From: Zanthoxylum bungeanum
Lineage: Eukaryota > Streptophyta > Magnoliopsida > Sapindales > Rutaceae
Length of the DNA stretch: 64,000 bases
Direction: 5' to 3'
Assembly: GCA_019454045.1 (NCBI GenBank)
Contig: SKCR01021360.1
Location: 144,543 to 208,542, forward strand
The notes under the pieces are model-generated. The model saw nothing but the letters and a program-made list of their open reading frames with translations, made no database searches and was not told the DNA's origin. Of this stretch, positions 62,646-64,000 are shown one piece after another; the first letter of the stretch is position 1, and the number at the start of each line of letters is the position of its first letter. A program made the position numbers and the translations under genes.

Positions 62646-64000
62646 TGTAGGCATTGCATTTTCGCATGTGAAACCCGATGATGAGTCTTATTTGGAGACA
62701 ACTACCTTTTGAGTCACGGATGCCGCGGGAAAACGGATTATCGGAAGGGGAAATTCAGAACAAATAAGCTCACTGTCTTCGTTATTGCTGCGTTCGTTAC
62801 TTCGTTCGAACGGGGAAACAGATTGGGCGGGCGTTCGGGGGCGCGTGGTGAGAGAGCGTCGAACGGTGTCGGGAATTCGGTTTTGCTGCTAGCCTCACAC
62901 CCAGCCCATTTAGCTCCCCAAAGCCCATAAAACACATCCCAAATTAAATAATTAAATATTAAATTAAATATTAAACATTAAATAAAATATTTAAACCATT
63001 TACCAATTAAAATAAAAAATTACCAACTTAAACTAAAATCATGCCTAAATTAAACAAATGACATACTAAACTAAAAAGAAGATATGCCTAATTAAAAATC
63101 AATCTTAACCAATAAAGCCAATCATATATTTGACTTCCTAATCTAATAAGATACTTACCAATATAAAAATATTGTATTCCTAAACCAACACAAATTAAAT
63201 ATTGCAACTTCCTAAAGTAAAATATTTTGTCCCCCCCTCAATCCTTGGATTTCCTTGTTTAAAACTAAATCATATCCTAATTTAATGCACAAATCCCTTC
63301 CCTTGTAAACCCTAGCCATTCTCTATATAAACAACCCCTAACCAAGGCCATCCTCTCCTTGACACAACACAATTCACACCAAGCTCTCTCGAAATTTCTC
63401 TAAACTCTCTCTACACACCCAAAACACATCCAAGAGAAAACACTTCATACACACACAAAAAGAAAACAAAGAAAAACCACCACAAGACCACCCTCCATAG
63501 CCGAACCCAAACTCACCCATAGCCGAATTCTAAAAACACGCCAAAACAACCTCCTAGATTACCTTAAAACAGTAGCCCAAGATCCTTAAAAAAATAGTAA
63601 CTTAGAAAACTACATAGATAACCTTAAAAATAATCACTTTTAATGCACTAAGAACCACACAACTTGGAATAGTTCTTTGAAAACATTGAAACAGGTAGCC
63701 CGTGGCAGTGAGCAGCAAAACAGGAGCCGAATAGGAGCAGAACGGAGTTGAACAATAAGCAAAGCAGCGAAGCAGTGAGCTAGATAGACGTTGAAACAGC
63801 GGACCAGAAAAGTCGCGGAGCCTTACCCCCCTTCGATCTTCGTGGAACGTGAGTCCGAGAGACGGCTTAAAAGGTTAGACCTGAGGTATCTTTCACACTT
63901 GTTTTCCTTTCCGCATTATTTATTAAGTATTTCTTGTATGATTGTAATGTTGAAATGTGTGTGTTGTGATTTTTGAGTATGTAAATATGCATGAATTATG
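62646..64000 (+). repeat. Partial LTR of the H/E family, running off the window
   Basis: It starts TGTAGGCATTGCATTTTCGC and matches LTR H in order: GAGTCTTATTTGGAGAC, a CA-rich and then A-rich untranslated part, and AAGGTTAGACCTGAGG near 63870 (H: 42009). CTAGT precedes it; the right flank is outside the window. A TATA-like CTCTATATAA lies at 63321. Confidence 0.82.
63321..63331 (+). promoter_or_regulatory. Candidate TATA box in the right-edge LTR
   Basis: CTCTATATAAA lies about 680 bp into the LTR, after CCCTAGCCATT. It corresponds to the CTTATAAAAA box in LTR H. Confidence 0.45.

Noticed and set aside
1..64000. Host single-copy genes, tRNA or rRNA genes
   Set aside because: No exon-intron gene structure, tRNA cloverleaf or rRNA segment could be supported. 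The only host-type gene is LOG, and all its copies are inside transposable elements.

Overview
This window looks like gene-poor, repeat-dense DNA from a flowering plant, probably a eudicot. It is AT-rich and almost all of it can be assigned to LTR retrotransposons of plant lineages: Tat, Athila and Reina (Ty3/Gypsy), plus Copia. Several are nested inside one another with readable target-site duplications (TSDs). I see no ordinary host gene with introns, no tRNA or rRNA gene and no CRISPR array. The species cannot be told from the sequence. All family assignments are by eye; no search was run.

Layout. 1-990: unclassified AT-rich DNA. 991-13269: a decayed Tat-type element (LTR, gag, protease), split by a solo LTR at 3205-12538 (TSD CTCAC). 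That solo LTR is itself split by a young, intact Reina-type chromovirus at 4856-10142 (TSD TCATG; one 1514-codon polyprotein). 13270-23493: a decayed Copia element. 23494-26339: unclassified. 26340-35267: Athila-type copy 1 on the + strand. 35268-58733: Athila-type copy 3 on the - strand, tail to tail with copy 1. Copy 3 is interrupted by a small non-autonomous Tat-like element (35607-39247, TSD CCATA) and by a solo LTR H (40642-56370, TSD CATCT). H in turn holds a 12.4-kb element E of its own LTR family (42601-55033, TSD GCTAC). E contains a further solo LTR J (43009-45245, TSD ACATA). 58734-62645: a truncated Copia element. 62646-64000: the start of another LTR of the H/E family, running off the window.

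The most interesting content is a cargo gene. Three copies of an intronless LOG-type gene (cytokinin riboside 5'-monophosphate phosphoribohydrolase) lie inside LTR elements, each in the sense direction of its element, in the slot downstream of pol. One (50466-51119, minus, in element E) is an intact 217-codon ORF with its catalytic signature. The other two (34136-34788 plus; 57128-57782 minus) are broken and share a TGA exactly at the codon of the putative catalytic arginine. All three have the same surroundings: a conserved post-pol motif, a 3' splice-acceptor-like site, an unrecognised small ORF (or its relic), a second acceptor-like site, a TATA-like box about 60-70 bp before the ATG, then LOG with an unusual KKRR...DLN tail. 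The same cassette therefore occurs in two LTR families with different LTR ends. This is a candidate undescribed case of a hormone-activation gene carried and diversified by retrotransposons.

Other notable points: a 28-bp array that is open in all three minus-strand frames, a cluster of CACGTG boxes inside solo LTR J, and a 150-bp piece of Athila reverse transcriptase captured inside the small Tat-like element.
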